64,000 nucleotides of DNA from Leucobacter sp. 7(1) (GCF_900163635.1 NZ_FUID01000052.1:149048-213047), one strand, 5' to 3'. Positions 50,382 to 59,418 are shown, counted from the first letter of the stretch. Notes: generated by a model not told the origin, from the sequence alone. Numbers and translations: made by a program.

Positions 50382-51626
50382 ATGTCCGCACACAGGCTCT
50401 CATTCAAAGAACAGTTCCTCGCGACCGCGTATCCCGAGACCGATCTCGGGTTCTCGATCGGCGAGTACCGTGCCCGGCACCGTCGGCTCCGCGAGGCAAT
50501 GTCCACAGCCGGCATCGACGTCCTGTACCTGTCCTCCCCCGAAGCCATCTGCTGGGCGACCGGGTATCAAGCCGAGTGGTATCACGGCCAGTCACCCACG
50601 ATCTGGCCAGCGTTCAGCGGTGTGGCGATCCATGTTGATCATGACAACTGGATCCACTTCGAGACCGGAGACGAACTGCTCCTGACACGGATCACCTCGG
50701 TCTCCGAGGACGTCCGCGTCAGCGGCGACACCGACGTGCTGGAGAGCATCATCGGTGAACTCACCGCCGAGCGCTGGGTGACGGATGGTGCGGTGATCGG
50801 GCTCGAGAAGGGAAGCTATCGCCCGAACCCGAACCAGAGCGCCGAGTTTCAGGCCGCGATCGAGGCTGCGGGAGGGCGCGTTGTGGATGCAACGGCGCTG
50901 ACCCGTGGCGTTCGCCGAGTCAAGAGCCCGCAGGAGCTCTCCCACGTGCGCACCGCGCAGCGTATCGCCGACATCGGCATGCAGGCGGCCCGCGACACGC
51001 TCCGCGCGGGCGTCACCGAGCTCGACGTGTACGCGGAGATCGTCTACGCGATGGCCAAGGCGGGCGGGGAGAACCCCGGGATCACGATGCCGGTCTCCTC
51101 GGGTGCGAAGAGCGCCTGTGTGCACGGGCTCGCCTCGCGGCGCAAGATCATGCCCGGTGACATCGTCAACGTCGACGTCAGTGGCGTGTTCTATCGCTAC
51201 CACGCGAACATGGCCCGGACCTTCTCAGTGGGTGAACCCGATCCGCAGATTGCGGACTACATCGATCGCTCCCTCGACGCGCTTGAGCTTGTCCGCACGC
51301 ATCTGAAGTCGGGCGCGAGCGCGGCGGAACTGCTCGCACAGTTGCAGGATCACTACGAGGAGCGTGGCCTCTGGGAAAACCGCTGGTGGGTGGGCGGCTA
51401 CGAACTGGGAATCGCGTTCCCACCCGACTGGGTGGGGGAGTTCGTGTATGACGAAGACGCTGACTCGGCCGCCCGGTTCGTGGCGGGAGAGGTCCTCAAC
51501 TACGAGGCAAACTTTTACCTCCCGAAAAACGCGGGTCTCACGATGGGGATCAACACCCTCATCGTCGCGGAGGACGGCGCGGAGTTCTTGCAGAGCACGC
51601 CCAACGAGTTTTTCATCATCGACTAG
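50382..51626 (+). CDS. M24-family hydrolase, creatinase/ectoine-hydrolase-like
   Basis: Pita-bread-fold protein of 414 residues with an N-terminal creatinase domain (YRARHRRLREAMSTAGIDVL, SPEAICWATGYQAEWYHGQS) and a C-terminal M24 domain (VKSPQELSHVRTAQRIADIG, SSGAKSACVHGLASRRKIMP, VDVSGVFYRYHANMARTFSV, GGYELGIAFPPDWVGEF, NYEANFYLP). Of the five metal ligands of methionine/proline aminopeptidases, the second Asp is Asn (HANMART) and the GHG-type His and the last Glu are missing, as in creatinase and ectoine hydrolase, which work without metal. So it probably hydrolyses a C-N bond in a small molecule, not peptides. Confidence 0.87.
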   Translation: MSAHRLSFKEQFLATAYPETDLGFSIGEYRARHRRLREAMSTAGIDVLYLSSPEAICWATGYQAEWYHGQSPTIWPAFSGVAIHVDHDNWIHFETGDELLLTRITSVSEDVRVSGDTDVLESIIGELTAERWVTDGAVIGLEKGSYRPNPNQSAEFQAAIEAAGGRVVDATALTRGVRRVKSPQELSHVRTAQRIADIGMQAARDTLRAGVTELDVYAEIVYAMAKAGGENPGITMPVSSGAKSACVHGLASRRKIMPGDIVNVDVSGVFYRYHANMARTFSVGEPDPQIADYIDRSLDALELVRTHLKSGASAAELLAQLQDHYEERGLWENRWWVGGYELGIAFPPDWVGEFVYDEDADSAARFVAGEVLNYEANFYLPKNAGLTMGINTLIVAEDGAEFLQSTPNEFFIID

Positions 51627-51653
51627 CGCTGCCCCAGAGACAAAGGACCACTC

Positions 51654-52808
51654 ATGACCGATCACCGAAGGATCTCAGAATTCGCACTTTCTCGGCGTAG
51701 TCTCCTGAAATACAGCCTGGGGATCGGGGCGGGCCTGGGGGCCACGTCCCTGCTGACATCGTGCGCTGCCCCACGATCCGACGCCGCCGAACTCAACTGG
51801 GGTAACTGGACCTACTACCTCGACTACGATCCGGAATCCGGAACGTTTCCCACACTCGAGGAGTTCACCGCGGCATCCGGCATCGCGGTGAACTATTTCG
51901 AGGACATCGATGACAACAACACGTTCAACGCCGTCGTGAAGGATCAGCTCCAGCTCGAGCAGGACATTGGCTACGACACCGTTGTCGTAAGTGACTGGCT
52001 GATCGCGCGCTGGCATGCCGCCGGGCAGGTGCAAGCGCTCGACCACGCACGCATGCCGAACCTCGCGAATCTCAAGCCGGCCTGGGCCGCCCCGAGTTTT
52101 GACCCCGAGCGGAGCTATTCAGTCCCCTGGCAGGGCTTCATGACGGGAATCGCGGTGCGCAAGGAGTACGCGAAGCACGTTCGCACCCTTGACGACCTCC
52201 TGAACCCGATCTTCGAGGGGCGCGTCGGCATGCTCACCGAGATGCGCGACACCGCAGGCCTCATCATGTTGCAGCAGGGCGTCGATATCGAGTCCTCAGA
52301 CTGGGGTGACGCCGAGTTCGAGAACGCCATGACGTGGCTGAGTCGCAACCTGAGCGACGGCAAGATTTCCGCGGTGAAGGGCGGATCATTTGTGCAGGAT
52401 CTCGTCAGCGGAGCGTCGATCGCGACGCTCGCCTGGGGCGGGGAGATCGACGTCTTAAACGCGGAGAACGGCGACAAGTGGGAGTTCATCGTGCCGGAGT
52501 CGGGCGGAAACACCGATGTGACCTCGTTCACGGTGCCCAACGGCTCGAAGCGGGTGCGCGAGGTGGAGCAGCTCATCGACTACTACTACGATCCGGAGAT
52601 TGCGGCACGCGTGGCTGCGACCGTCGGGTACATCACGCCGGTCGAGGGTGCCCGCGAGGCTATGGAGCACGTCGATCCGTCGTTGGTTGATAACCCACTG
52701 ATTTTTCCGGACGCGGAGTTGCAAGCGCGCCTCAAGGTTTTCCGCGCGCTCAGCTCGAACGAGGAGTCGCGCTACGCACAACAGTTCGCACGCGTGCTCG
52801 GTACGTAG
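51654..52808 (+). CDS. PotD-like polyamine-type extracellular solute-binding lipoprotein
   Basis: Binding protein of 384 residues. The signal has a twin-arginine-like SRRSLLK (13-19) and lipobox LLTSC (Cys37), so it may be Tat-exported. The mature region matches the spermidine/putrescine-binding group (LNWGNWTYYLDYDPESGTFP, TLEEFTAASGIAVNYFEDID, YDTVVVSDWLIARW, SYSVPWQGFMTGIAVRKEYA, GYITPVEGAREAMEHVDPSL). No permease or ATPase gene adjoins it; the importer must be elsewhere or shared. It follows the M24 gene by 27 bp, with the ATG behind a weak AAGGA. Confidence 0.9.
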   Translation: MTDHRRISEFALSRRSLLKYSLGIGAGLGATSLLTSCAAPRSDAAELNWGNWTYYLDYDPESGTFPTLEEFTAASGIAVNYFEDIDDNNTFNAVVKDQLQLEQDIGYDTVVVSDWLIARWHAAGQVQALDHARMPNLANLKPAWAAPSFDPERSYSVPWQGFMTGIAVRKEYAKHVRTLDDLLNPIFEGRVGMLTEMRDTAGLIMLQQGVDIESSDWGDAEFENAMTWLSRNLSDGKISAVKGGSFVQDLVSGASIATLAWGGEIDVLNAENGDKWEFIVPESGGNTDVTSFTVPNGSKRVREVEQLIDYYYDPEIAARVAATVGYITPVEGAREAMEHVDPSLVDNPLIFPDAELQARLKVFRALSSNEESRYAQQFARVLGT

Positions 52809-52886
52809 TGATGGCGCGGGCAGCGGCACCTGAGTCCGCGTAGAGTTACAACAGCACATCGCTGAGAGGTTGAGGTTTCCCCCGAA

Positions 52887-53519
52887 ATGAATCGCAAAGC
52901 GCAACTGCAGAGCACAGCCGAGCGCGAGCTTGTCGCGCACGGGCTCCGCTCGTTCAAGCTGAAGGGCATCGCGTCGGCGGCGGGGGTCACCCCCGCCGCG
53001 ATCCTCTACCACTACCCCGATATCGACGTGCTCGTGCAAGAGATCTACGAGGAGGCGAGCCAGCGCTGGCACCGTCACAGACTCGATACCTTGGACGGGG
53101 TCAGCGATCCGGTTGCGGCGCTGATCACGCTCATCGAGAGCGGCATGCCCACCTCGCCGGCGGACGCATCGGTGCGTCTGTTGTGCGAGCTCGAGGGGAT
53201 CTCGGTGCGCGATCCTGGGTATGCGAGCCTCATGCAGCAGCTGTTCGACGCGCAGGTGTCGCTCTACCAAGACGTGCTTGAGAACGGCGTTCGCTCAGGA
53301 CAGTTCATCATGCATATTCCGGTCATCGACGCGGCCCGATCGCTCGTAGCCTTGGAAGACTCGCTCTCCTACTACATCCTGAATCAGCACCCCGAGCTCG
53401 ACGCGCCCGCGTGCGTTGCGATCGTCGCGAACGCAGCGGGGGCCTTCGCAGGAGTCGCACTCCGCATGGTCGAGGGAAGCCTCCGCTTGGAGGGCGAAGG
53501 CACCGCCGCAGCGCGCTGA
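52887..53519 (+). CDS. TetR-family regulator of the deacetylase cassette
   Basis: Regulator of 210 residues. The HTH is SFKLKGIASAAGVTPAAILYHYPDIDVLVQE, split here only by position; the C-terminal domain is all-helical (VRLLCELEGISVRDPGYASL). This resembles the BetI/KstR-like TetR_C group that often controls amine or betaine catabolism. It follows the binding-protein gene by 78 bp in the same direction, and probably controls the palindrome at 49215 (inference). AGG lies 11 nt upstream of the ATG, a weak ribosome site. Confidence 0.88.
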   Translation: MNRKAQLQSTAERELVAHGLRSFKLKGIASAAGVTPAAILYHYPDIDVLVQEIYEEASQRWHRHRLDTLDGVSDPVAALITLIESGMPTSPADASVRLLCELEGISVRDPGYASLMQQLFDAQVSLYQDVLENGVRSGQFIMHIPVIDAARSLVALEDSLSYYILNQHPELDAPACVAIVANAAGAFAGVALRMVEGSLRLEGEGTAAAR

Positions 53520-53559
53520 GGCGGCTCGCCGCGGCCTACTGAATGCCGCGATCCGGCGC

Positions 53560-55017
53560 TCACGGCCGCGCATTCCACGCGTCAACAAACGGACGCCCGT
53601 CCCGGGCCGCGCGTTCGGTGAGCTCCGCCGAGGTCAGCTGCTCCGCTGCAGTGACGCAGAACGAGCCCCGCTGCGCTGCATCAACGCAGACCCGATCCCC
53701 CGGTTCCGCGAGCGCTTTCAGCTGGCGCGCGTAGGCGGCAAGGTCCGCATCGTTTGGCGTGCCGCTCGTCACAATTTCAATCGAGAACCCCGGGGACAGT
53801 ACGACCCGGGCCACCTCGCCACGTTCCCCGAGCGCGATCGCGGTCGCCGCCTGCTCGGTGAGCGCACCCGGGTCACCCTGAATCGCGAGCATGGGCTCGG
53901 CTGCCGGGCCCACACGGATCGTCACCGGGCCGAGCCCGTCTGCGATCGTCACCGGGCCGAGCCCGTCCGTGGCGGCGCTCCCGTCCACTGCGGCGGCGAT
54001 GTCGGCGAGACGCTGCGCGTCGGCGGCACCGATCTGGAGTGCTCGGTCGTCGGTCCACAGGGATTCGATGCCTGCCCTGGCATCCGCCGGGAGAGCCGCG
54101 AGCAGCGTTCGGGCCGCTCCCCCAGTTGCCCCGGGAAAGAGCGTCACCAGATCGCTCTGGAAATACACGCTCCCGCCGTCGCCGTGCTGCAGCGTCGCGC
54201 GGGCGAGCCCCTCGGCGCGCTCAAGGTCCGCCTCGCTGGCGAGCGTCACCGTCACCGCGGAAGGATCGGCCTCGAACGCGGTGAGCGGGACTGCCGCACG
54301 GAGCGCCGCGTATCCTGCACCCGCTCGCTCGAGCCACGGCCCGGGGACACCCGTCAGCACAACGCGCTCCGCGGCGCTCGGTGCCGTCGCCACGGTCACT
54401 TCCGGCACCCTGCCGAGCGTCGCGAACAGCTCTGGTGATTCTCCGAGCAGCGCGAACGCCGCCCCGCTATCGGCGGCTTCGAGCCGTGCTGAACTGGCCG
54501 CATTCGTGAAGTTCTGCGAGCTGAAGCTGCCTGCCTCCACGCGCGCGTCCCCGCGAAGCTCCGCAACTACTCCCAGGAGCGCGTCACCCGCCTGCGCGTC
54601 CATGAGCACCGGGAACCGCCACCCATCGAGCAGCAGGGTAATCCGCACGCGCGACGGCTCCCCCGAGACGGCCTGATCCGCCGCGGTGGTGCCGTCGACT
54701 GCACCGTGCTCCGCACCAAACTCACGCACACGATCCACGACCGTACGCAGTTCCGCATCGTCCAGATCGCTGCGCAGCGTCACCTCGCCACCCACGCCGC
54801 CCGTGAAGGGCATGTTGTCCGCACTGGACAGATCGAGGTCGACAACTGCGGGATCCCCCGCAAACTCACGTGTGAACGCAGCATGGGTCCCGTCCCCGGT
54901 CATGCACCCCGACAGCACCGTGAGCAGCAGGCCGCAGAACAGCGGACCGCCGAGCCATGCACGAAGCCAGAACCTCGCACTGCGTCGCCCACGCCGTGGG
55001 TGGATCGCCAGGCTCAC
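53560..55017 (-). CDS. Large lipoprotein of unknown function
   Basis: Predicted lipoprotein of 485 residues. An Arg-rich N-terminus and GPLFCGLLLTVLSGC give lipobox VLSGC. The mature protein is acidic and Ala/Val-rich with several alpha/beta-looking segments (DLDLSSADNMPFTGGVGGEV, SRVRITLLLDGWRFPVLMDA, FSIEIVTSGTPNDADLAAYA); I cannot match it to a family. Around residues 350-368 a nine-residue unit DGLGPVTIA occurs twice, from a 27-bp DNA duplication. GGGGAGG lies 4 nt before the GTG at 55017; an ATG at 55098 in the same frame is less likely. It converges with the TetR gene. Confidence 0.8.
   Translation of the reverse strand: MSLAIHPRRGRRSARFWLRAWLGGPLFCGLLLTVLSGCMTGDGTHAAFTREFAGDPAVVDLDLSSADNMPFTGGVGGEVTLRSDLDDAELRTVVDRVREFGAEHGAVDGTTAADQAVSGEPSRVRITLLLDGWRFPVLMDAQAGDALLGVVAELRGDARVEAGSFSSQNFTNAASSARLEAADSGAAFALLGESPELFATLGRVPEVTVATAPSAAERVVLTGVPGPWLERAGAGYAALRAAVPLTAFEADPSAVTVTLASEADLERAEGLARATLQHGDGGSVYFQSDLVTLFPGATGGAARTLLAALPADARAGIESLWTDDRALQIGAADAQRLADIAAAVDGSAATDGLGPVTIADGLGPVTIRVGPAAEPMLAIQGDPGALTEQAATAIALGERGEVARVVLSPGFSIEIVTSGTPNDADLAAYARQLKALAEPGDRVCVDAAQRGSFCVTAAEQLTSAELTERAARDGRPFVDAWNARP
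53917..53967. repeat. 27-bp tandem duplication inside the lipoprotein gene
   Basis: An identical 24-bp block occurs at 53917 and 53944 (period 27), keeping frame. Confidence 0.85.
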
Positions 55018-55430
55018 GTTGCCTCCCCGGTTCCCGCGCGGCACAGCTGCCACTCCAGCGATTATTTCACTTGCGGTGCACCGCATTGTGTCGGGCATCT
55101 CGGGGTGTTCGTATCCATTCAGGAGGAGATTGTGCTCGTGATGTTGGGGGCTCGATGTTGGGGTTGCGGCCCTCCCATCGGCGATCCTGCGCGCGCCGGA
55201 ACGAAGAACGGATCTCCATCATGCCGATCCTGCACGCCCGGTGCGCACGGCCGCTGCGCACGGCACGTCAACATAGTCACTATTCCGACGTGCACGGAAA
55301 ACACGATGGCCCGGCACCCGAGACAGCGCTTAGTTTGGCTTCGTTCGCAGTCGTCCGGAGGGCAACCGCGAATTCTTTCCCCTCTCCCGCTCGGCGGGGA
55401 GAGGCCCAGCCAGATCAATGGAGGCGAAAC
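55018..55430. other. 413-bp spacer between divergent lipoprotein and M20 hydrolase genes
   Basis: No gene is supported, although one frame is open across it into the M20 gene. The leader hairpin at 55381-55404 is the only clear structure. Confidence 0.6.
55381..55404 (+). promoter_or_regulatory. Leader hairpin before the M20 hydrolase gene
   Basis: CCTCTCCC / GGGAGAGG around GCTCGGCG, ending 17 bp before the GGAGG ribosome site. It could be an attenuator or a stability element. Confidence 0.4.
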
Positions 55431-56675
55431 GTGAGTTTCACAATAGATGCACAGGAGCTCGAAGCCCGGGTATCTCAGCTCGGCGCGGCAGGCCGAACGG
55501 AACACGACGGACTCTTTCGGCCCGTCTACTCCGCGGGGTGGTTCGAAGCCCGCGACATCCTCTCCGAGTGGATGAACGATGCCGGGCTCGAAACGCGAAT
55601 TGACGCGGTGGGGAACCTCATCGGTACGCTCAAGGGCGCAGATTCTTCCGCTCCGGTTGTCCTCACCGGATCCCATTTTGATACCGTCCGAAACGCCGGC
55701 ATGTTTGACGGCGCACTCGGGGTTGTGGCCGCGATCTCGGCGGTGAAGGCCCTGATCCGAGATCAGAACCAACGCCCGGAACACTCGATCGAGGTGGTGG
55801 CATTTTGCGAAGAGGAGGGCAGCCGGTTCCCGCTCTCGATGCTCGGTTCTCGGTCGATGTTTGGAAAGCTCGCGCGTGAGGACGCGGCGGGGCTCCGCGA
55901 TGAGGACGGTGAACTCCTGACCGATGTGTGGAACCGACACGGCATGTCTCTCGACGGGGTGCTCGCCAATACTCGCGACGACGTGGGGATGTTCATCGAA
56001 CTGCACGTGGAACAGGGAGGCACCCTCGAAGACCTCGGAATACCTGTGGGGGTTGTTTCCAGCATCGTCGGCCAGGTCACCGCATCCGTAACAATTTCCG
56101 GGGAACAGAATCATGCCGGAACAACAACCATGCTGAAGCGAAAGGACGCGCTCGCTGCCGCCGCGGAGGTGATGGTGCGGCTGGAGCAGCTCGCGCTGCG
56201 CGATCCACTCGCCGTCGTGACCGTCGGAACTCTCGAATGCACGGGTTCAGCGAACGTGATCCCCGGCCACGTTCGGCTCACGTGCGATGTTCGTCACCCC
56301 CAGTCGAGCGCACTTCGCGCGCTCTGGACGGAGATCCAACAGGAAATCGCGTCCGTTGCCGTCACGCGTGGGGTTCACCACGCCTTCGCCGAAGAGTTCA
56401 TTGACAACGCCACGGATATGGATGAATCGGTCGTCACGCTCATCCAAGGGCTGGCAACCGATCTCGGAATACCGACCGCCACCCTCCACAGCGGCGCCGG
56501 CCATGATTCGCAGATCACGGCGCGTGAAGTGCCGACGGGCATGATCTTCACCCCGAGTCGCGGAGGCATCAGCCATAGCCCTGAGGAGTGGACAGACATC
56601 GAGGACATTGTTCCCGCGACAACGCTGCTCACAGAAGTGCTGTGGACCGCCGCCAATCCGCGCCGGGTTCGCTAG
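55431..56675 (+). CDS. M20-family Zn-dependent amidohydrolase (N-carbamoyl-L-amino acid hydrolase/allantoate amidohydrolase type)
   Basis: Binuclear-metal amidohydrolase of 414 residues. It has GSHFDTVRNAGMFDGALGVV (metal His, Asp), VVAFCEEEGSRFPLSMLGSR (catalytic Glu-Glu), MFIELHVEQGGTLEDLGIPV (metal His, Glu), GEQNHAGTTTMLKRKD (dimerisation-domain His) and LHSGAGHDSQITAREV (last metal His). This is the HyuC/AllC/AMAB group, acting on N-carbamoyl amino acids, ureidoglycine-type compounds or related amides. GGAGG lies 6 nt before the GTG. A terminator follows. The neighbouring LysR and YfcC genes suggest regulated uptake of its substrate. Confidence 0.9.
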   Translation: MSFTIDAQELEARVSQLGAAGRTEHDGLFRPVYSAGWFEARDILSEWMNDAGLETRIDAVGNLIGTLKGADSSAPVVLTGSHFDTVRNAGMFDGALGVVAAISAVKALIRDQNQRPEHSIEVVAFCEEEGSRFPLSMLGSRSMFGKLAREDAAGLRDEDGELLTDVWNRHGMSLDGVLANTRDDVGMFIELHVEQGGTLEDLGIPVGVVSSIVGQVTASVTISGEQNHAGTTTMLKRKDALAAAAEVMVRLEQLALRDPLAVVTVGTLECTGSANVIPGHVRLTCDVRHPQSSALRALWTEIQQEIASVAVTRGVHHAFAEEFIDNATDMDESVVTLIQGLATDLGIPTATLHSGAGHDSQITAREVPTGMIFTPSRGGISHSPEEWTDIEDIVPATTLLTEVLWTAANPRRVR

Positions 56676-56690
56676 AGACGACACCATGGG

Positions 56691-56726
56691 GCTCCAGAGA
56701 CGGTGCGACACCACCGTCTCTGGAGC
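56691..56726. terminator. Bidirectional terminator between M20 and LysR genes
   Basis: Perfect 15-bp arms (GCTCCAGAGACGGTG and complement) around CGACAC, 15 bp from one stop and 9 bp from the other. Confidence 0.85.
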
Positions 56727-56735
56727 AGACTGTCC

Positions 56736-57764
56736 TCAATGCTCGTCGAGATCCTTCAGCTCACTCATGCTGAGGCGGATCTCTTCGATCACGTGTTTCA
56801 CGGCAAAGGCGAGCCGTTCCCGTTCTCGCAGCTGCCGCGGAGTTTGCACCTCTGATGGCAGCATCGCGGAGGATCGCCGGCGGCTCAACAGGTAGATTTT
56901 CCGTGTGAGTCGGGAGGGATCAATGCGAGCCCTGAATACCCCAGCCGACCGGTCAATGGCGCTTTCCGGGAGCACCGCGACGCCCATACCGGATTCGATC
57001 ATGCGGATCACCGCGGCATACTGACTCGTGCGCGCGCCGACAATAGGTTCAAAGCCGAACTCCGCGCACAGCTTCCGAGTCTGGAGATCGAAGTAGTCGA
57101 GCGGGTCGCCGCCGAACACCCACGGCTCATCCCGGAGCTCGGCGAACAATTCGTCGACGGTGAGTGTCTGCTGCGCGAGCCTGTGAGTGGCGGGTAGGCA
57201 CAGCCAGACAGGCTCCAAGTACAAAAGCGAAACATCAATGTCAGGCGCATCGTGTGGGGGAAGGTCACTTTCCGCAAAGACGATTGCGAGGTCAAGGTCG
57301 CCCTCGAGAATTCGTCGCTGAATGATTGCGGACTCGTCCACGGTGATCTCCAGGCGCGGCTGGCTACCATCAGCCTGCGCATGCTGCCACTCGGGACGCT
57401 GGGTGACCCGTGAACTGATCAGCGGAAGGATCCTGGATCCAATTGTCGGGAACGCACCCAGCTTGACGCTGAGCTGGTCTTCACGCTGAGCCGCCACGAT
57501 CTCCTGCTGCAGGCTGTCCCAAATACGCAAGATATCGGCGCCGTGCTGCCGGGCCAGCATGCCCATCGGGGTGAGATGTGATCCCGTTGGCCCTTTCTCG
57601 ACAAGAGGCGCTCCGAGAGCGCGCTCGAGTCGCGCGAGGTGATGATGCACGGTGGGTTGGCTCCAGCCCAGGGATTCGGCGGCACGTGCCACAGATCCGG
57701 TCCGCGCCACGGCTTCGATTGCACGGAAGTTCCTGAGTCCGACGGCATCATCCACGCGGCTCAC
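56736..57764 (-). CDS. LysR-family regulator, divergent from the YfcC transporter
   Basis: Regulator of 342 residues. The HTH is LRNFRAIEAVARTGSVARAA, ESLGWSQPTVHHHLARLERA, LGAPLVEKGPTGSHLTPMG. The effector domain follows (LSVKLGAFPTIGSRILPLIS, RILEGDLDLAIVFAESDLPP, AAVIRMIESGMGVAVLPESA). The C-terminal 60 residues form an unusual basic then acidic extension (RERERLAFAVKHVIEEIRLS, KDLDEH). The start is uncertain; GTG at 57764 is taken, while a longer frame to 57827 would run through the operator. It probably controls the YfcC gene in response to its substrate. Confidence 0.87.
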   Translation of the reverse strand: MSRVDDAVGLRNFRAIEAVARTGSVARAAESLGWSQPTVHHHLARLERALGAPLVEKGPTGSHLTPMGMLARQHGADILRIWDSLQQEIVAAQREDQLSVKLGAFPTIGSRILPLISSRVTQRPEWQHAQADGSQPRLEITVDESAIIQRRILEGDLDLAIVFAESDLPPHDAPDIDVSLLYLEPVWLCLPATHRLAQQTLTVDELFAELRDEPWVFGGDPLDYFDLQTRKLCAEFGFEPIVGARTSQYAAVIRMIESGMGVAVLPESAIDRSAGVFRARIDPSRLTRKIYLLSRRRSSAMLPSEVQTPRQLRERERLAFAVKHVIEEIRLSMSELKDLDEH

Positions 57765-57796
57765 ACTACAGGCTGCCCGGCAGGCGGTCACGACGA

Positions 57797-57823
57797 AGCC
57801 GTGCATAGATTCTATGCACGGCT
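57797..57823. promoter_or_regulatory. 27-bp palindromic operator between lysR and yfcC
   Basis: Perfect 13-bp arms AGCCGTGCATAGA / TCTATGCACGGCT around one T, containing the T-N11-A pattern of LysR sites. It lies 33 bp from the lysR start and 87 bp from the transporter start. Confidence 0.75.
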
Positions 57824-57909
57824 GCACGTGTTCCGGGATGGCCGGTCGCGGTCAAACCGCATTGAATCGTCTCGGAGAGCCGCCAGACCGGGGCTCGGAA
57901 AGAGTGATC

Positions 57910-59343
57910 ATGGAGCAGGCAGTGACAACGATGTCAGACGCGAAGGTGCAGACCCCTCGGAGGCGTCGGCTTCAGATCCCTCACGTGTACGTCATCATCC
58001 TCGGAATCATCGCGCTCGCTGCGATCCTCACCCATTTCATCCCGGCCGGGGCGTTTGATCGGGTTGAGATCGCGGGCCGAGACACCGTTGTTGAGGGGAC
58101 GTATCATCCGGTCGACGCACACCCCGCGACGCCATGGACGGCGCTGACCGCCATCTACAACGGAATGATCGGTGCCTCAGGCATCGTCTTCTATATCTTC
58201 ATCATTGGAGCGTCGTTCGGCGTGCTTCGCGCGACGGGCGCAATCGATGCGGGGGTCAGCGCGATCGCGCAGAAGCTCCGGGGGCGTGAGATCCTCTTTA
58301 TCCCCGTGTTCATGACACTGTTCTCGCTCGGCGGTGCCATGCTTGGCCTCGCGGAAGAGTCCATCATGTACATCGCCATTCTGGTGCCAATCGCGGTCGC
58401 GCTGGGCTACGACTCGATCGTTGGTGCTGCCGTGGTGCTCCTGGGCGGTAGCGCGGGCTTCACTGCGGCATTCATGAACCCGTTCACTGTCGGTATCGCG
58501 CAGGGCCTCGCGGGTCTGCCCATTTTCTCGGGTATCGGGCTCCGGATCACGTTGTGGGCCGTTCTTCTCACGCTGTCTACGACGTTTGTGATGCTGTATG
58601 CCCGCCGAATCAAGAAGGACCCCGCCCGGAGCGTGCTCTGGGGCGCAGATACGCTCGCCGAAGAAATTCGGACGCAGTCCGTTGGGGTCGCCCCTGTATT
58701 CACCACGCGCCACAAGACCGTGCTGCTTGTCTTGGCCGCGACGCTCGTGACTCTCGCTGTCGGAGTCACCGCGTTCGGATGGTTCCTGCCCGAGCTCTCA
58801 GCACTCTTCATTTTGATGGGAATCTTGGTGGGCGTGATCGCCCGGCTGGGTGCAAACGGCACCGCCGAAGCGTTCATTTCCGGTGCGAGAGAAATGGTGA
58901 TGGGCGCGCTTGTCGTCGGGCTGGCGTATGGCATTCTTGTTGTGTTTCAGGACGGCCGGATCCTCGACACACTACTCGTGGGCCTCGCTAGCGCCATCAG
59001 CGCGCTCCCCGGGACTGTCGCGGCAGTCGGGATGTTCTTCGTTCAAGGACTCATCAGCTTCCTTGTCCCCTCGGGAAGTGGCCAAGCTGCGCTCACGATG
59101 CCCATCCTCGCACCGCTTGCGGACATGGTGGGAGTCACTCGCCAAACCGCGGTCCTGGCCTACCAGCTCGCGGACGGGATCGGGAACATGGTGTTCCCCA
59201 CAGCCGGATTCTTCATGGCGTCGCTTGCCGTAGCGCGGATCTCCTGGAGCAAATGGGTGAAGTGGGTGTGGCCGCTGCTACTCGCCCAGACAATCGTCGC
59301 GGTCCTGGTCATCGCGATCGCCCACATGATCGGCTACAAGTAG
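57910..59343 (+). CDS. YfcC-family membrane transporter (DcuC/amino-acid antiporter type)
   Basis: Secondary transporter of 477 residues with 11 to 13 helices: HVYVIILGIIALAAILTHFI with PAGAFDRVE near the N-terminus, GASFGVLRATGAIDAGVSAI, GGAMLGLAEESIMYIAILVP, GGSAGFTAAFMNPFTVGIAQ, SFLVPSGSGQAALTMPILAP and QLADGIGNMVFPTAGFFMAS. This is the YfcC/ArcD-related group of the C4-dicarboxylate carrier superfamily, exchanging amino acids or peptides. GGAAAGAG lies 5 nt before the ATG. Control by the divergent LysR is strongly suggested by the operator. The substrate may be that of the M20 enzyme (inference). Confidence 0.88.
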   Translation: MEQAVTTMSDAKVQTPRRRRLQIPHVYVIILGIIALAAILTHFIPAGAFDRVEIAGRDTVVEGTYHPVDAHPATPWTALTAIYNGMIGASGIVFYIFIIGASFGVLRATGAIDAGVSAIAQKLRGREILFIPVFMTLFSLGGAMLGLAEESIMYIAILVPIAVALGYDSIVGAAVVLLGGSAGFTAAFMNPFTVGIAQGLAGLPIFSGIGLRITLWAVLLTLSTTFVMLYARRIKKDPARSVLWGADTLAEEIRTQSVGVAPVFTTRHKTVLLVLAATLVTLAVGVTAFGWFLPELSALFILMGILVGVIARLGANGTAEAFISGAREMVMGALVVGLAYGILVVFQDGRILDTLLVGLASAISALPGTVAAVGMFFVQGLISFLVPSGSGQAALTMPILAPLADMVGVTRQTAVLAYQLADGIGNMVFPTAGFFMASLAVARISWSKWVKWVWPLLLAQTIVAVLVIAIAHMIGYK

Positions 59344-59353
59344 TCGCCGCTCC

Positions 59354-59385
59354 GTCGGGAGCTCAGCTGCAGCTGAGCTCCCGAC
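59354..59385. terminator. Perfect 32-bp palindrome terminator after yfcC
   Basis: Arms GTCGGGAGCTCAGCTG and exact complement, 10 bp after the transporter stop. It is the first of three consecutive hairpins. Confidence 0.75.
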
Positions 59386-59390
59386 CCTGG

Positions 59391-59406
59391 CCGCTCAGGT
59401 GAGCGG
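59391..59406. terminator. Second hairpin in the yfcC/ectB convergent spacer
   Basis: CCGCTCA / TGAGCGG around GG. Confidence 0.45.
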
Positions 59407-59418
59407 CACTGCGCCGCA

